20,126 nt of DNA from Candidatus Hodarchaeota archaeon (GTDB taxonomy: Archaea; Asgardarchaeota; Heimdallarchaeia; Hodarchaeales; Hodarchaeaceae), in NCBI GenBank assembly GCA_016839665.1, contig JAEOTU010000043.1, positions 1 through 20,126 on the forward strand, in the 5' to 3' direction. Under the pieces are notes generated by a model, which was not told the origin of the DNA, searched no databases, and saw only the letters and a list, made by a program, of their open reading frames with translations. How positions within the stretch are numbered: the first letter of the stretch is position 1; the number at the start of each line of letters is the position of its first letter. Positions 1 through 7,983 of this stretch are shown piece by piece. The translations under genes and the position numbers were made by a program.

Positions 1-1
1 A

Positions 2-748
2 ATTTCTCTAATTCTCTTTTTGGAACCGCTATTTGATGGTTTCATATTTGGTAGTTTTGGTAGAAATATGTCAATATTTTATCCAGGATGGATTGTTAAC
101 CAGTTTCCTGAAGCTCTTCAACATCTTCTTCTAACTGTCTCGTTTTGGCCTAACTGGCCTTATGGTTTGTACCCACTTGATCCGTGGCTGGGAGTCATGG
201 GATTAGGGTTTGTTTTTGGCCATTGGTTACTTAAACAAAACCTTCCAGAGGATAATCAGCTGATTGTAAAGCGTCTTGCGATAACTGGGGTTATTTCAGT
301 GGTTGTATTCTTCATCTTGAGAATCATACAAGGTTGGCCCATTAACTATCTGGATATTTGGCTTTCAGATGGCGTTTTAAGAGCGGATGCCTTCACAATT
401 GAGACGTTTTTCCTCCTAGCAAAATATCCTCCAAGTATTGGATTTCTTCTTTGGACTTTGGGAGGTATGTGTATAGCTCTTGCTGTGGCTTTTCATCTTC
501 AGAATCGTGATTGGTTTAAAGAGTGGACATCACCAATAGTTCTATTTGGGACAACTCCTCTCTTTTTCTACTCCACTCATTTACTCGTTTACGGAGCTAT
601 TCCATTAATCCTAGGCCTTCCTAATGCCTTTTCCCTACAAGTTACATTGCTCGTATGGATTCTCGGGTTAGTAATTTTGTTTCCAGCTTGTCTTGAGTTT
701 CAGAAGATGAAAAAAAGGTATCCAGATTCCTTACTCAAATACATTTAG
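2..748 (+). CDS. DUF1624-type heparan-alpha-glucosaminide N-acetyltransferase-like membrane protein, 5'-truncated
   Basis: The reading frame is open from base 2 with no stop, so the gene starts before the window and the TTG at 20 is not a credible start. About 248 C-terminal residues are visible. They hold at least six hydrophobic segments, a 'YPLDPWLGVMGLGFVFG' stretch and a late 'FGTTPLFFYSTHLLVYG' stretch. Both resemble the conserved membrane segments of the DUF1624/HGSNAT family (PWxGVMxxGxxxG and vPLFFYxxH). Family members are polytopic membrane proteins thought to transfer acetyl groups from acetyl-CoA across the membrane to glycans; the substrate here cannot be inferred. The N-terminal helices, where the catalytic His of HGSNAT would lie, are outside the window. 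A T-rich tract at about 770-788 probably ends the transcript. The alternative is another acyltransferase-3-like membrane protein. Confidence 0.72.
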   Translation: MSLILFLEPLFDGFIFGSFGRNMSIFYPGWIVNQFPEALQHLLLTVSFWPNWPYGLYPLDPWLGVMGLGFVFGHWLLKQNLPEDNQLIVKRLAITGVISVVVFFILRIIQGWPINYLDIWLSDGVLRADAFTIETFFLLAKYPPSIGFLLWTLGGMCIALAVAFHLQNRDWFKEWTSPIVLFGTTPLFFYSTHLLVYGAIPLILGLPNAFSLQVTLLVWILGLVILFPACLEFQKMKKRYPDSLLKYI

Positions 749-959
749 GGAGTAAATTGATGAAATCTAATTTTTCTTCTCTTTCTCCCTAATTTGTGGA
801 ACTTGTGCGACACCGTCTCTTTCGTTTCCTCTTTTCCAAAAAGTTGGTTAATGAGCTTTCAATGTTGCCATGATTAAAAAAAATTAAAAGAAAACGATAA
901 AATCCTGATTGTCATCGTTAAAGTTCCACTATTGTGATCGTCTTACAGAGGATTCATTC

Positions 960-2108
960 ATGAGCGACGAAGAAGTTCATAAGCTCCGTTTGCGTGTTCA
1001 AGAATTTGCTAAAGCCTATGAAACTTGTTATCAAGAAAATGCTAGATTACAGAACAGAGTTTCGGAGCTGTACAATTGGTCCCAAGAGGCCCAAAATGTA
1101 GTAAAAGAGCGAGACAACTTTATTCAGACCCTTACTCAAGAATTAAACATGAAAAAGGAGAAAGAGAGGGAAAGACTGCAAAAGAGATCTGAATTAACAT
1201 TAGATGAGCTATATGAACGTGTTCAACAGCTTGAAACAATAAATAATGAATTAAAAGAGATGTTGAAGAATTATTATGACATCTTGGAGAGTGTTTATCT
1301 AACTAGAGTTGTCAATCAAGAAACTCAGTCAAGAATCGAGGAATCATTTAGACGAAGTCAAGAGCCTCAAAAACTTCTCATAATCGAACTGGCCAAAGAG
1401 CTCTCGGTTAGTTATAGTGATTTAATCAGTGCAACAGGGCTCACAGAACAGGAAGTAAAATTATCCCTCGATCCGTTGATAAATAAGGGTCTCGTTATAG
1501 AGTTTGGTCAAGGTGTTGCTGCAATAAGAGAGGAGGCTGTAAAAATCTCTGATCCTTCGGGATGGAATAATATCACAAATCCAAAGGAGCTCTTTATTTC
1601 ACTAATGGAATATGTCAAGATTTCCAATCGGGACATCATCACTCTAGAGGCAGTGAAAAGATTCAGAGACATTCTGCAGTCGCTTATAGGAACTCCTGTG
1701 TTTATTCATGAAATTTCCGAATCAATTTTAGATATTAAAATGCAAAGGTATGAAAAAGATAAATTAGTGAAACGAATTAATTCTTGGATGGAAAAGTGGG
1801 AGCAATCCATAAACGTAGTTGAGGTTCGAGAAACAGTCAAAAACGATCCTTCTTTGTGGGATTCCAGCTTAACGATTGATGAACTTTTTTCATCGATGAA
1901 ACGGTATGCAAATACTGCTTCAAATGAAGAGATTGCCAGTGCGTTAGAAAAAATTCATGATATTCTCTATAAAAAACATGGTCACGCAATTTACTTAGTA
2001 GAAATTAAGCGCGAAGCGGCTTATTGGAAAAAAGCTCCTCAAAAGGTTGATGACCTCGTTGTTAAATTGATTATTTGGAGAAAAAAAGCGGCTCCGTTAT
2101 TAAAATAA
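960..2108 (+). CDS. Coiled-coil / winged-helix protein with a tandem C-terminal repeat
   Basis: The ATG at 960 is preceded by AGAGG about 8 nt upstream. It is preferred to the TTG at 909, which would add 17 residues without a ribosome site. The 382-residue protein has three parts. Residues about 3-115 are Glu/Lys/Gln-rich heptad-like sequence predicted to form a coiled coil. Residues about 133-193 resemble a winged helix-turn-helix: LLIIELAKELSVSYSDLI, then a recognition-like helix (TGLTEQEVKLSLDPL) and the wing (NKGLVIEFGQGVAAI). Residues about 198-280 and 296-375 are two copies of one ~80-residue module, each starting DPSxW, then ELFxSx(M), DIL, G and a beta-like (V/L)xEI. The protein looks soluble and may oligomerise and bind DNA or a partner. 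I do not recognise the family. AT-rich sequence near 880-892 may be its TATA element. Confidence 0.8.
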   Translation: MSDEEVHKLRLRVQEFAKAYETCYQENARLQNRVSELYNWSQEAQNVVKERDNFIQTLTQELNMKKEKERERLQKRSELTLDELYERVQQLETINNELKEMLKNYYDILESVYLTRVVNQETQSRIEESFRRSQEPQKLLIIELAKELSVSYSDLISATGLTEQEVKLSLDPLINKGLVIEFGQGVAAIREEAVKISDPSGWNNITNPKELFISLMEYVKISNRDIITLEAVKRFRDILQSLIGTPVFIHEISESILDIKMQRYEKDKLVKRINSWMEKWEQSINVVEVRETVKNDPSLWDSSLTIDELFSSMKRYANTASNEEIASALEKIHDILYKKHGHAIYLVEIKREAAYWKKAPQKVDDLVVKLIIWRKKAAPLLK

Positions 2109-2307
2109 GTAAAAATCAAGTCTGTTTCTGAAATGCGATCTTCTAACGTTTTTTGAAAACTAATAAAAGATAATACAAATGCTTTTCTTCGTCTGGATGT
2201 GGTATTATAGATATCATAGCCGTGTCAATGACCTCTTTTTCATCGTAGAAAAGAGAGATGGGAAAAATCTGATCTTAGCACAAAGCCTCTGTAGCTCTAT
2301 CAATGTG

Positions 2308-2317
2308 TTTATATAAA
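2308..2317 (+). promoter_or_regulatory. TATA box for the Ntn-hydrolase gene
   Basis: TTTATATAAA is centred about 28 nt upstream of the ATG at 2342. This is the archaeal TATA-to-start distance, so the transcript would begin at or within a few bases of the start codon and be leaderless. No Shine-Dalgarno sequence precedes the ATG, in agreement. Confidence 0.6.
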
Positions 2318-2341
2318 TAAATCCACACAGTTGTTATCTAG

Positions 2342-3442
2342 ATGAATAAAATGATTTCTAAGCACAATCCAGTATTGATAGTACTGATCCTTATTTCAAT
2401 AATATTGCCCTTCTGGGTCTTTATTTCTTACGATCATAATCTCACAGTTAGTTTTGGTAATAATAGAACATTAAATAACTTGAATCCCACTATGATCAAA
2501 GATTATCCTGATTTCACTTCCTCTGTGCGTAGTTGTACAATCTTTACTGTTGAAAATGGTGATTCTGTTTTCTTTGGAAATAATGAAGATGAAACTGGGT
2601 CCCGAAAAAACACAGAAATTTGGTTCGATCAGGCACAAGGTGAAAATACTTATGGTTGTGCTTACCTAGGGTTTGCAGATAATGCTCCTGGAGGTAATGA
2701 TATAGATGGGATTGCTATTGGGGGTATCAACACTCAAGGTCTTTGTTTTGATGCGAATGGTGTCCCACCACCTGTAAATGTTAAACAAAATGCGGATGGA
2801 CCGAGAAGGAGTGGATTATACAACTGGGAATTCATACTGAAAGAATGTGCCTCGGTTGAAGATGTCATTCAGTGGTATCAGACCCATAATATGGAGGGAT
2901 GGTGGGGTGATCAAATTCATTGGGCTGATGCTAGCGGTGATGCGGTTGTGATTGGTGCCTGTTTCGATCAGGAACTTGCATTTACACGGAAAAATTCCAG
3001 CTATTTAGTATCCACAAATTTTAATCTGGCTGATTTTTCACATGGTTATTGGCCCTGTTCACGATACACAACGGCAACAACCATGTTAAAAGATATCATA
3101 CAGGAAGAAGGTCTTTCAATTAAAGCTGTTCGAGATATATTGAAAGCGGTTCGGATTAGACAAACTTCTAGTTATATTGGGACTGTTTATTCCAATATCT
3201 TTGATCTAAAAACACGAGATATCTATCTGTATATTCATGGAAACTATGAGAATGTTATTAAGCTCAACCTTGAAAGCGAATTAGCTCAAGGTGACCACTC
3301 TTATAAGATGTCTGAATTAACTACCGATAGATCAGAACTGACTACAATTGTCGAGCTGGCTCTTATTTTCTTCACGATTTGTGTTTCCACAGCCTACGTA
3401 GTTTGGTTTGTTCGCAAGAGAAGTTATAAGGTACTAAATTGA
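2342..3442 (+). CDS. Membrane-tethered Ntn-hydrolase (choloylglycine hydrolase / linear amide C-N hydrolase family)
   Basis: This 366-residue protein has a hydrophobic N-terminal signal or anchor segment (about residues 10-30), an extracytoplasmic domain, and a C-terminal transmembrane helix (about 336-357) followed by basic RKRS. Cys65, in 'CTIFTVENGDSVFFGNNED', matches the N-terminal nucleophile Cys of penicillin V acylase, bile salt hydrolase and acid-ceramidase-like enzymes (typically C-T-x-F then GxNxD). Supporting motifs are GGINTQGLCFDANG, HWADASGDAVVI and STNFN, corresponding to the family's NExGL, DxxG and TN elements. Family members cleave linear amide bonds after removing the residues before the Cys. 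Here processing at Ser64-Cys65 would release the N-terminal anchor and leave the enzyme held by the C-terminal helix, facing outward. The substrate is unknown; N-acyl amides or cell-surface lipids are possibilities. It is monocistronic with its own TATA box. Confidence 0.8.
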   Translation: MNKMISKHNPVLIVLILISIILPFWVFISYDHNLTVSFGNNRTLNNLNPTMIKDYPDFTSSVRSCTIFTVENGDSVFFGNNEDETGSRKNTEIWFDQAQGENTYGCAYLGFADNAPGGNDIDGIAIGGINTQGLCFDANGVPPPVNVKQNADGPRRSGLYNWEFILKECASVEDVIQWYQTHNMEGWWGDQIHWADASGDAVVIGACFDQELAFTRKNSSYLVSTNFNLADFSHGYWPCSRYTTATTMLKDIIQEEGLSIKAVRDILKAVRIRQTSSYIGTVYSNIFDLKTRDIYLYIHGNYENVIKLNLESELAQGDHSYKMSELTTDRSELTTIVELALIFFTICVSTAYVVWFVRKRSYKVLN

Positions 3443-3651
3443 ATTGCTAAATATCATTCAAACGAGAAATGAAAAGTTTGTTTTTCAATTATTACTCCAT
3501 TCTCAGGTAAAGTCACATTGTAGTATAATTCTCCCCTTACAGGCTTTACGTATCATTGATCAATATAATAAGAACAAAATAAGTGAGAGAATGGATTAAT
3601 TTGATATCACTAACATGAGTAATAAATAGATTCAAGTTATCAAGAATTAAG

Positions 3652-3665
3652 TCAAATCGATTTGA
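3652..3665. promoter_or_regulatory. Perfect 14-bp palindrome upstream of the zinc-finger gene
   Basis: TCAAATCGATTTGA is a perfect inverted repeat. It ends about 22 nt before the TATA box at 3687-3694, a position suited to an activator or repressor operator. The binding protein is unknown, and the link to regulation is inference. Confidence 0.4.
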
Positions 3666-3686
3666 GTTGTTTTCGTTTTGGCATCA

Positions 3687-3694
3687 TTTATAAA
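3687..3694 (+). promoter_or_regulatory. TATA box for the zinc-finger gene
   Basis: TTTATAAA is centred about 30 nt upstream of the ATG at 3721, consistent with a transcript with a very short leader. Confidence 0.55.
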
Positions 3695-3720
3695 GACAGA
3701 ATTCGATTTTTTGGTTAGGT

Positions 3721-4218
3721 ATGCAAAATCAGACAATAGAGAACTTTAATGATATTCAAAGTAAATGCAATTTGAAGAGAAAGAAAATTTGTGTTTACTG
3801 GGAGAAGACCACTGAATGTCATTTCTTGAATTGTCCAACATATCATAAAGATATTTCACCTGAAGCAAAAAAAATCCTTCGAAAACGACAACAAGGAACA
3901 GTTTTTTATGAGGTCAATGATTTTGATCGTCTCGCTTTGATGGATGTTTCAACAGATGAGACATTAAGACCTAATGAAAATGATGATATCTTTGATTTCT
4001 TTTCAGATTTGTTTGAAAAAGAACTAACATCTGATCTTCGTTTGATTTGCCAATCCTGTGGCGAGAGAATCACTGATGACAAATATTTTTGTATCCCCGA
4101 TCCCAATAATAAGGCAATCACTCGTTATTTTCATTCCAAGGGCAAATGTGATTCTCGAAAACAGATTATCGATCAGATTAGAGAGGAATGGTTGGAGAAG
4201 AGAAAAGCAATTGAGTGA
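3721..4218 (+). CDS. CCCH zinc-finger protein with a second Cys/His cluster
   Basis: This is a 165-residue soluble protein. Near the N-terminus C24-x8-C33-x4-C38-x3-H42 fits the broad CCCH zinc-finger pattern (C-x4-15-C-x4-6-C-x3-H). It also carries the aromatic residue after the first Cys (CVYW) and the 'CPTYH' ending typical of these fingers, and basic residues precede it (LKRKK). Known CCCH fingers usually bind single-stranded RNA or act in RNA decay and splicing, mostly in eukaryotes. Residues about 79-103 are acidic. A second cluster, C110-x2-C113 with C124, H138 and C143, looks like a treble-clef or LIM-like zinc site. The C-terminus is a charged helix. RNA binding is inference. The alternative is a generic zinc-binding protein in which the CCCH spacing arose by chance. 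The gene is preceded by a TATA box and a palindrome and appears monocistronic. Confidence 0.75.
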   Translation: MQNQTIENFNDIQSKCNLKRKKICVYWEKTTECHFLNCPTYHKDISPEAKKILRKRQQGTVFYEVNDFDRLALMDVSTDETLRPNENDDIFDFFSDLFEKELTSDLRLICQSCGERITDDKYFCIPDPNNKAITRYFHSKGKCDSRKQIIDQIREEWLEKRKAIE

Positions 4219-4360
4219 TGGATCAAAAAATAAATGTGGTTGATTTTCCTCTCAACAACAGAAATGCTTCGTTTCGGGTATGAATGTTGTTATGCCAGAT
4301 TGAACGTGAGGTGAAGTCGCATCGTAAGAATAGCTGAATCTTCCTAATAGAATTAGAATA

Positions 4361-4379
4361 AGAGAATCCATCATTCTCT
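4361..4379. terminator. Hairpin between convergent genes
   Basis: AGAGAAT-CCATC-ATTCTCT forms a 7-bp stem with a 5-nt loop between the zinc-finger gene (+) and the membrane-protein gene (-), overlapping the latter's stop codon. It has no long T tract, so a terminator role is tentative. Confidence 0.3.
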
Positions 4380-4764
4380 AAGTAGCTTTCATTAACGTGA
4401 AAGCACCACAAATAGTTGCAATGACAATCCACACAATTAACATATCATTCTTCTTGAATTTGCTATAATCTATTAATCCACTCAGAAAAATTGCTGCTGC
4501 TCCCACCACAAACAGCTGAGGAGCAATAGAAATTGCAATAATTGCTGTTACTAAAAGAATCATTCCTAGACTGAACATTTGGACAACTTTATGTAATAAT
4601 TCTGCCTCAGTGACGTCAGTTGGTAGTTCTTTTCCATGTTGTTTTCTCGGGAGATCATAATTCTTTGTTAATAGATAGATTAGGTTAGTTGTTGCTTCAA
4701 ATCCCCCAAAGATGAATCCAAACAATCCAATACTTATTACTTGAAAAATCGATATTAATGTCAT
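4378..4764 (-). CDS. Small multi-spanning membrane protein of unknown function
   Basis: This 128-residue protein has hydrophobic segments at about residues 2-20 (ISIFQVISIGLFGFIFGGF), 62-82, 83-98 and 107-124. A polar loop (residues about 34-58, 'NYDLPRKQHGKELPTDVTE') lies between the first and second. Three or four membrane helices are likely. The ATG is preceded by a TTTTTAAAAA tract about 25 nt upstream that can serve as a TATA element, giving a leaderless or short-leader message; no Shine-Dalgarno is visible. The next - strand gene is the surface protein at 4848-5585, 83 nt upstream, so the two could be co-transcribed or separate. I do not recognise a family. Confidence 0.65.
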   Translation of the reverse strand: MTLISIFQVISIGLFGFIFGGFEATTNLIYLLTKNYDLPRKQHGKELPTDVTEAELLHKVVQMFSLGMILLVTAIIAISIAPQLFVVGAAAIFLSGLIDYSKFKKNDMLIVWIVIATICGAFTLMKAT

Positions 4765-4847
4765 TTTACTTCAACTGATTACTGTTTTTAAAAAACAACA
4801 ACTAAGATCAGTTATAATCTCCCGAAAAACAGAAATTTAATCTAGCT

Positions 4848-5585
4848 TTACTTTTTGGGAGATTTTGATATTTTGATTTTCCTTGTCTGGTAAAATCTTG
4901 GGCCAACCAGTAGTATCGCTATCACGATCAAAAAAGATGTGCCAAATATCATATTTGGGGGGATGATAAACTGGTTATTCACTAAGGGAATAATACTATA
5001 CTCAATCTCGTCGAGAACATGGGTTCTGTTCCAGCTCCTTTCATAATAGTAAGTAATCCAACCTGTTTTCCAGTTCCATTTTTCACTGATCCAAGTATAT
5101 CCAGAAAGGGTTGTATAAGTTGCTTCATGCATAATTAAGTCACCAGAAATAAACGTATGTTCATCTTCTTCGCAATACTCTTCCCAGAATGATTCGTTAT
5201 TCACACTTTTCCGAATGGGCTCTCGATTCCTCCCTTCTTGTGCAATAATATCCCTTATCGATGTTATTGTACCATTATAAGTAATCTTACCCCATATAGC
5301 ACTCGGCGTTACAATAGTAACGTTGTATTGAATTGTTGACCCTTGTGTTATGACAACGGTTACTAAGTTACCATTCTCATCTCGGATTTCTTCTTGAACC
5401 AGTAATGGGTCTTCAGAATCAATGTTATAACGTTTATTATAATGATATAACTGTGAATCTCCTTCAGTGATTTGCCATTCTAGTTCTTGGGTTGGTAACG
5501 CTTTAATTTTTGGTGTAACAATTATGAAAACAAAGACCAGACACAATTGACAGAGAGTATGTCTATTAAGTTTGAACAGATTCAT
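4848..5585 (-). CDS. Secreted or surface protein with signal peptide and C-terminal membrane anchor
   Basis: The chosen ATG at 5585 has GAGG 8 nt upstream. An in-frame ATG at 5606 would add seven mostly charged residues. It lies about 25 nt from a TATA-like element, so a leaderless start there is also possible. The 245-residue form opens with a basic stretch and a hydrophobic signal peptide (CQLCLVFVFIIVTPKIKA). An ectodomain of about 180 residues follows, rich in Trp, Tyr and beta-prone sequence, with several N-x-S/T sequons (for example NVTIV, NGTIT, NESFW, NRTHV). A single C-terminal helix (IFGTSFLIVIAILLVGP) ends in a basic tail, typical of a type I membrane protein displayed outside the cell. 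I do not recognise the ectodomain family; similar single-anchor ectodomains are common in archaeal surface proteomes. Function is unknown. Confidence 0.7.
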   Translation of the reverse strand: MNLFKLNRHTLCQLCLVFVFIIVTPKIKALPTQELEWQITEGDSQLYHYNKRYNIDSEDPLLVQEEIRDENGNLVTVVITQGSTIQYNVTIVTPSAIWGKITYNGTITSIRDIIAQEGRNREPIRKSVNNESFWEEYCEEDEHTFISGDLIMHEATYTTLSGYTWISEKWNWKTGWITYYYERSWNRTHVLDEIEYSIIPLVNNQFIIPPNMIFGTSFLIVIAILLVGPRFYQTRKIKISKSPKK

Positions 5586-5627
5586 TTCTCTGTCCTCGTT
5601 TCTCATAAGTAATAATTAGTATTCTAT

Positions 5628-5635
5628 AATTATAA
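5628..5635 (-). promoter_or_regulatory. TATA box for the surface-protein gene
   Basis: Read on the - strand this is TTATAATT, centred about 26 nt upstream of the ATG at 5606 and 46 nt upstream of the ATG at 5585. A transcript starting near 5605 would be leaderless for the first ATG, or carry a ~20-nt leader holding the GAGG for the second. Confidence 0.45.
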
Positions 5636-5710
5636 GCCCAATTATAAGTGCATATACAAAGAATCGATTGGACTTATTTGATGCTAATTCGAATAATATA
5701 AGGTTCAGTC

Positions 5711-6853
5711 TCAGCTAAGAATCTGTGTCAAGTTATTTATAAAATCGGTTATATCTAATTCAGTATTATAGATGTGGGGTGATAGTCTAACCATATTTTG
5801 CCTGATAGATAGTTCTACAGGCCTTTTCAGTTTTTTCAGTTTCCTATTAATATCTTGACTATCTTTACCGTCAATTTTGAATGTTATTATGGACCCTCGA
5901 TTCTCTGGTGTTATAATTTCAATTTTTTCTATACTGTTGAGTTCCTTGCGTAACCTTTCCGTAAGTTTCCAATTATGAGCATGAATTTTTTCGATTCCTA
6001 CCTTTTGTAAATATTTGATCGATTCTGCAAGTCCTACCTTCACACCGTAAGCACTAGTACTATATTCAAATTTCCTAACTGTTGATGGATATTTTAATTC
6101 CACTGGATTAAGGTTCCACATGTCTTCTGCTGATCGCCAACCAACAAAAACTGGAGTTAATGTGTCGCAGAGATCCTTTGATATGTATGCAATTGCAGTT
6201 CCAAATGGAGCTAACAACCATTTATAACTCCCAGTGATATAAACGTCAACACCCAAATCTTTCATGCTAAGGGGGATGTAACCAGCTGCTTGAATACCAT
6301 CTATAACCACTAGTGCACCAAATTCATGAGCTTGCTTAGCAATTTTCTTTATATCGTGTTGTTGACCCGTTAGATACTCTACGTGGCTTAAAAAGACCAC
6401 TCTTGTTTCTTTATCTATCGCATTTAATATATCTTCAATAGGAATGCACCAATTATCTGCACTGATGAGCTCAACCTGAATATTTTCTTTTTTATCCGCA
6501 ATTCTTAGCCATGGATACGTAATGCTTGGAAATTCAATGTTTGTCGAGATGATCTTCCCATCATTTATATCTAAACTCCATGCAATAGAGTTTAAAGCTT
6601 CAGTAACACTGTTAAAAACTGCAATATCCTGTGCATCACACCCAAAAAGGTCAGATCCTGTTGTCCTAAGATTGTCATAAACCATGACCTCTTTCTCTTC
6701 ACTCAAGGTTAAAGTTCCATTCTTGGCTAAATCTTTAGAAAATTCCAGTGTTTTCTCAACGACAGGATTAGGAACAAGGCCAATACTAGCAGTACTCAGG
6801 TAGTTGACTGCTTTAGTGGTTGGAAAATCGTTTGAAATCTCCTTGGTAGGCAT
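5711..6853 (-). CDS. Class V aminotransferase-fold PLP-dependent enzyme
   Basis: The ATG at 6853 follows GGGTGAT with a 3-4 nt gap, an archaeal Shine-Dalgarno match, so it is preferred to the TTG at 6865. The 380-residue protein shows the fold type I class V signatures. These are a His in SHVEYLTG (H157) that stacks on the cofactor, the Asp in VVIDGIQAAG (D185, with Q188), and the Schiff-base Lys in TGSYKWL (K211). Relatives include cysteine desulfurases, isopenicillin N epimerase-like proteins and kynureninase-like enzymes. The C-terminal region lacks an obvious catalytic Cys loop of the IscS/SufS kind, so desulfurase activity is not assured. Isopenicillin-N-epimerase-like or selenocysteine-lyase-like annotation would also fit. 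The gene diverges from metF at 7054. No pathway partner is adjacent, and the substrate cannot be named. Confidence 0.88.
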   Translation of the reverse strand: MPTKEISNDFPTTKAVNYLSTASIGLVPNPVVEKTLEFSKDLAKNGTLTLSEEKEVMVYDNLRTTGSDLFGCDAQDIAVFNSVTEALNSIAWSLDINDGKIISTNIEFPSITYPWLRIADKKENIQVELISADNWCIPIEDILNAIDKETRVVFLSHVEYLTGQQHDIKKIAKQAHEFGALVVIDGIQAAGYIPLSMKDLGVDVYITGSYKWLLAPFGTAIAYISKDLCDTLTPVFVGWRSAEDMWNLNPVELKYPSTVRKFEYSTSAYGVKVGLAESIKYLQKVGIEKIHAHNWKLTERLRKELNSIEKIEIITPENRGSIITFKIDGKDSQDINRKLKKLKRPVELSIRQNMVRLSPHIYNTELDITDFINNLTQILS

Positions 6854-7053
6854 TTTATCACCCAAAATGATATATCTCTTAATTATTCATTAATAATATT
6901 AAGTATCTCGATCTTCAATAAATGTCTTAATTAATTCTAAATAGATTTTAGATGAAGTTGATACTTTTCAACGGTGAAAATGAAACTTATAGGACAAGAT
7001 ATTTGAAAAAACCACGTTTTTGGAGCTTCTGTGCGATTTTGCTGGTAAAGTCC

Positions 7054-7938
7054 ATGCGAGTTCAAAAGATAGTTGATATATTCAACCAGAAGGAAAAAAC
7101 TCTTTCGTTCGAATTCTTTCCTCCAAAGAATGATTCACAATTGGATTCATTTTATCATACAGTGGAAGAACTCGTATTACTAGCACCAGATTTTATATCA
7201 GTTACTTATGGGGCTGGAGGAAGCACTCGTGGGAAAACAATGGAGATAACAACTGAGCTACAAAGACGACTCAATATCTCAACAATTCATCATATTACTT
7301 GTGTTGGTCATTCTAAACAAGACCTAATAAAAATACTAGATTTGATGAAAACAAATGGAATAGTAAATATTCTTGCGCTACGTGGTGATCCACCACGAGG
7401 AGTTAAAGATTGGAAACCGAAACCTGACGGTTTCAGTTTTGCATATCAGCTCTGTGATCTTGTCACGGAATTTTATAATGACCATTTCTCATTTGGTGTT
7501 GCAGGGTTTCCAGAGGGTCACCCTGAAACCTCTAATAAGGATTTAGACATTCAATACTTAAAGAACAAGATTGAACATGGCGCTGAGTTCGTTATCACCC
7601 AGTTATTTTATGAAAACAAAGATTACTTTGATTACGTGTCACGGCTCCACAATGTTGGTGTAAACAAACGGATTATTCCAGGTATCATGCCTATCTTTAA
7701 CTTCAAAAACGTGAAAAATTTCTGTAAGTTTGCTGCTACATCCATTCCCCCACGATTGCATGATATTTTTAATCCCTTAGAGGATGATCTAGAGGCTACT
7801 GTCAACATGGGAGTAAATATTGCAATAGAACAGTGTACTGAACTTCTTGAAGGGGGTGCACCAGGCTTACATTTCTATACTTTAAATAAATTAGAGCCTA
7901 TACGGGAAATTGTAAATTCTATCAAGAATAAATTGTGA
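7054..7938 (+). CDS. metF: 5,10-methylenetetrahydrofolate reductase
   Basis: The enzyme reduces methylene-H4folate to methyl-H4folate with FAD, feeding methionine synthesis or a methyl-branch carbon pathway. The chosen ATG at 7054 gives 294 residues. The N-terminus then runs MRVQKIVDIFNQKEKTLSFEF, the length typical of compact bacterial MetF such as that of Thermus. An upstream in-frame ATG at 6952 would add 34 residues with no family counterpart, although a TATA-like element near 6927-6935 lies close to it. Diagnostic motifs are SFEFFPPK (catalytic Glu), VTYGAGGSTR, NILALRGDPPRG (FAD contact), GVAGFPEGHPE, ITQLFYE, PGIMPI and LHFYTLNK. These are very close to bacterial MetF rather than to methanogen F420-dependent Mer, which is unrelated in sequence. 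Bacterial origin by transfer is an inference. The downstream gene converges on it, so it is monocistronic. Confidence 0.95.
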   Translation: MRVQKIVDIFNQKEKTLSFEFFPPKNDSQLDSFYHTVEELVLLAPDFISVTYGAGGSTRGKTMEITTELQRRLNISTIHHITCVGHSKQDLIKILDLMKTNGIVNILALRGDPPRGVKDWKPKPDGFSFAYQLCDLVTEFYNDHFSFGVAGFPEGHPETSNKDLDIQYLKNKIEHGAEFVITQLFYENKDYFDYVSRLHNVGVNKRIIPGIMPIFNFKNVKNFCKFAATSIPPRLHDIFNPLEDDLEATVNMGVNIAIEQCTELLEGGAPGLHFYTLNKLEPIREIVNSIKNKL

Positions 7939-7983
7939 ATAACATCATATTAACCCTGTAGAAGAAAAAAATTAATTATAAAC

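Noticed and set aside
4223..4432. 69-residue - strand ORF
   Set aside because: It overlaps the 3' ends of two better-supported genes in another frame and shows no ribosome site or family features.
6952..7053. 34-residue N-terminal extension of MetF
   Set aside because: Family alignment from memory places the start at 7054, where the N-terminus matches compact bacterial MetF. The extension has no counterpart, although a TATA-like element leaves a leaderless start at 6952 possible.
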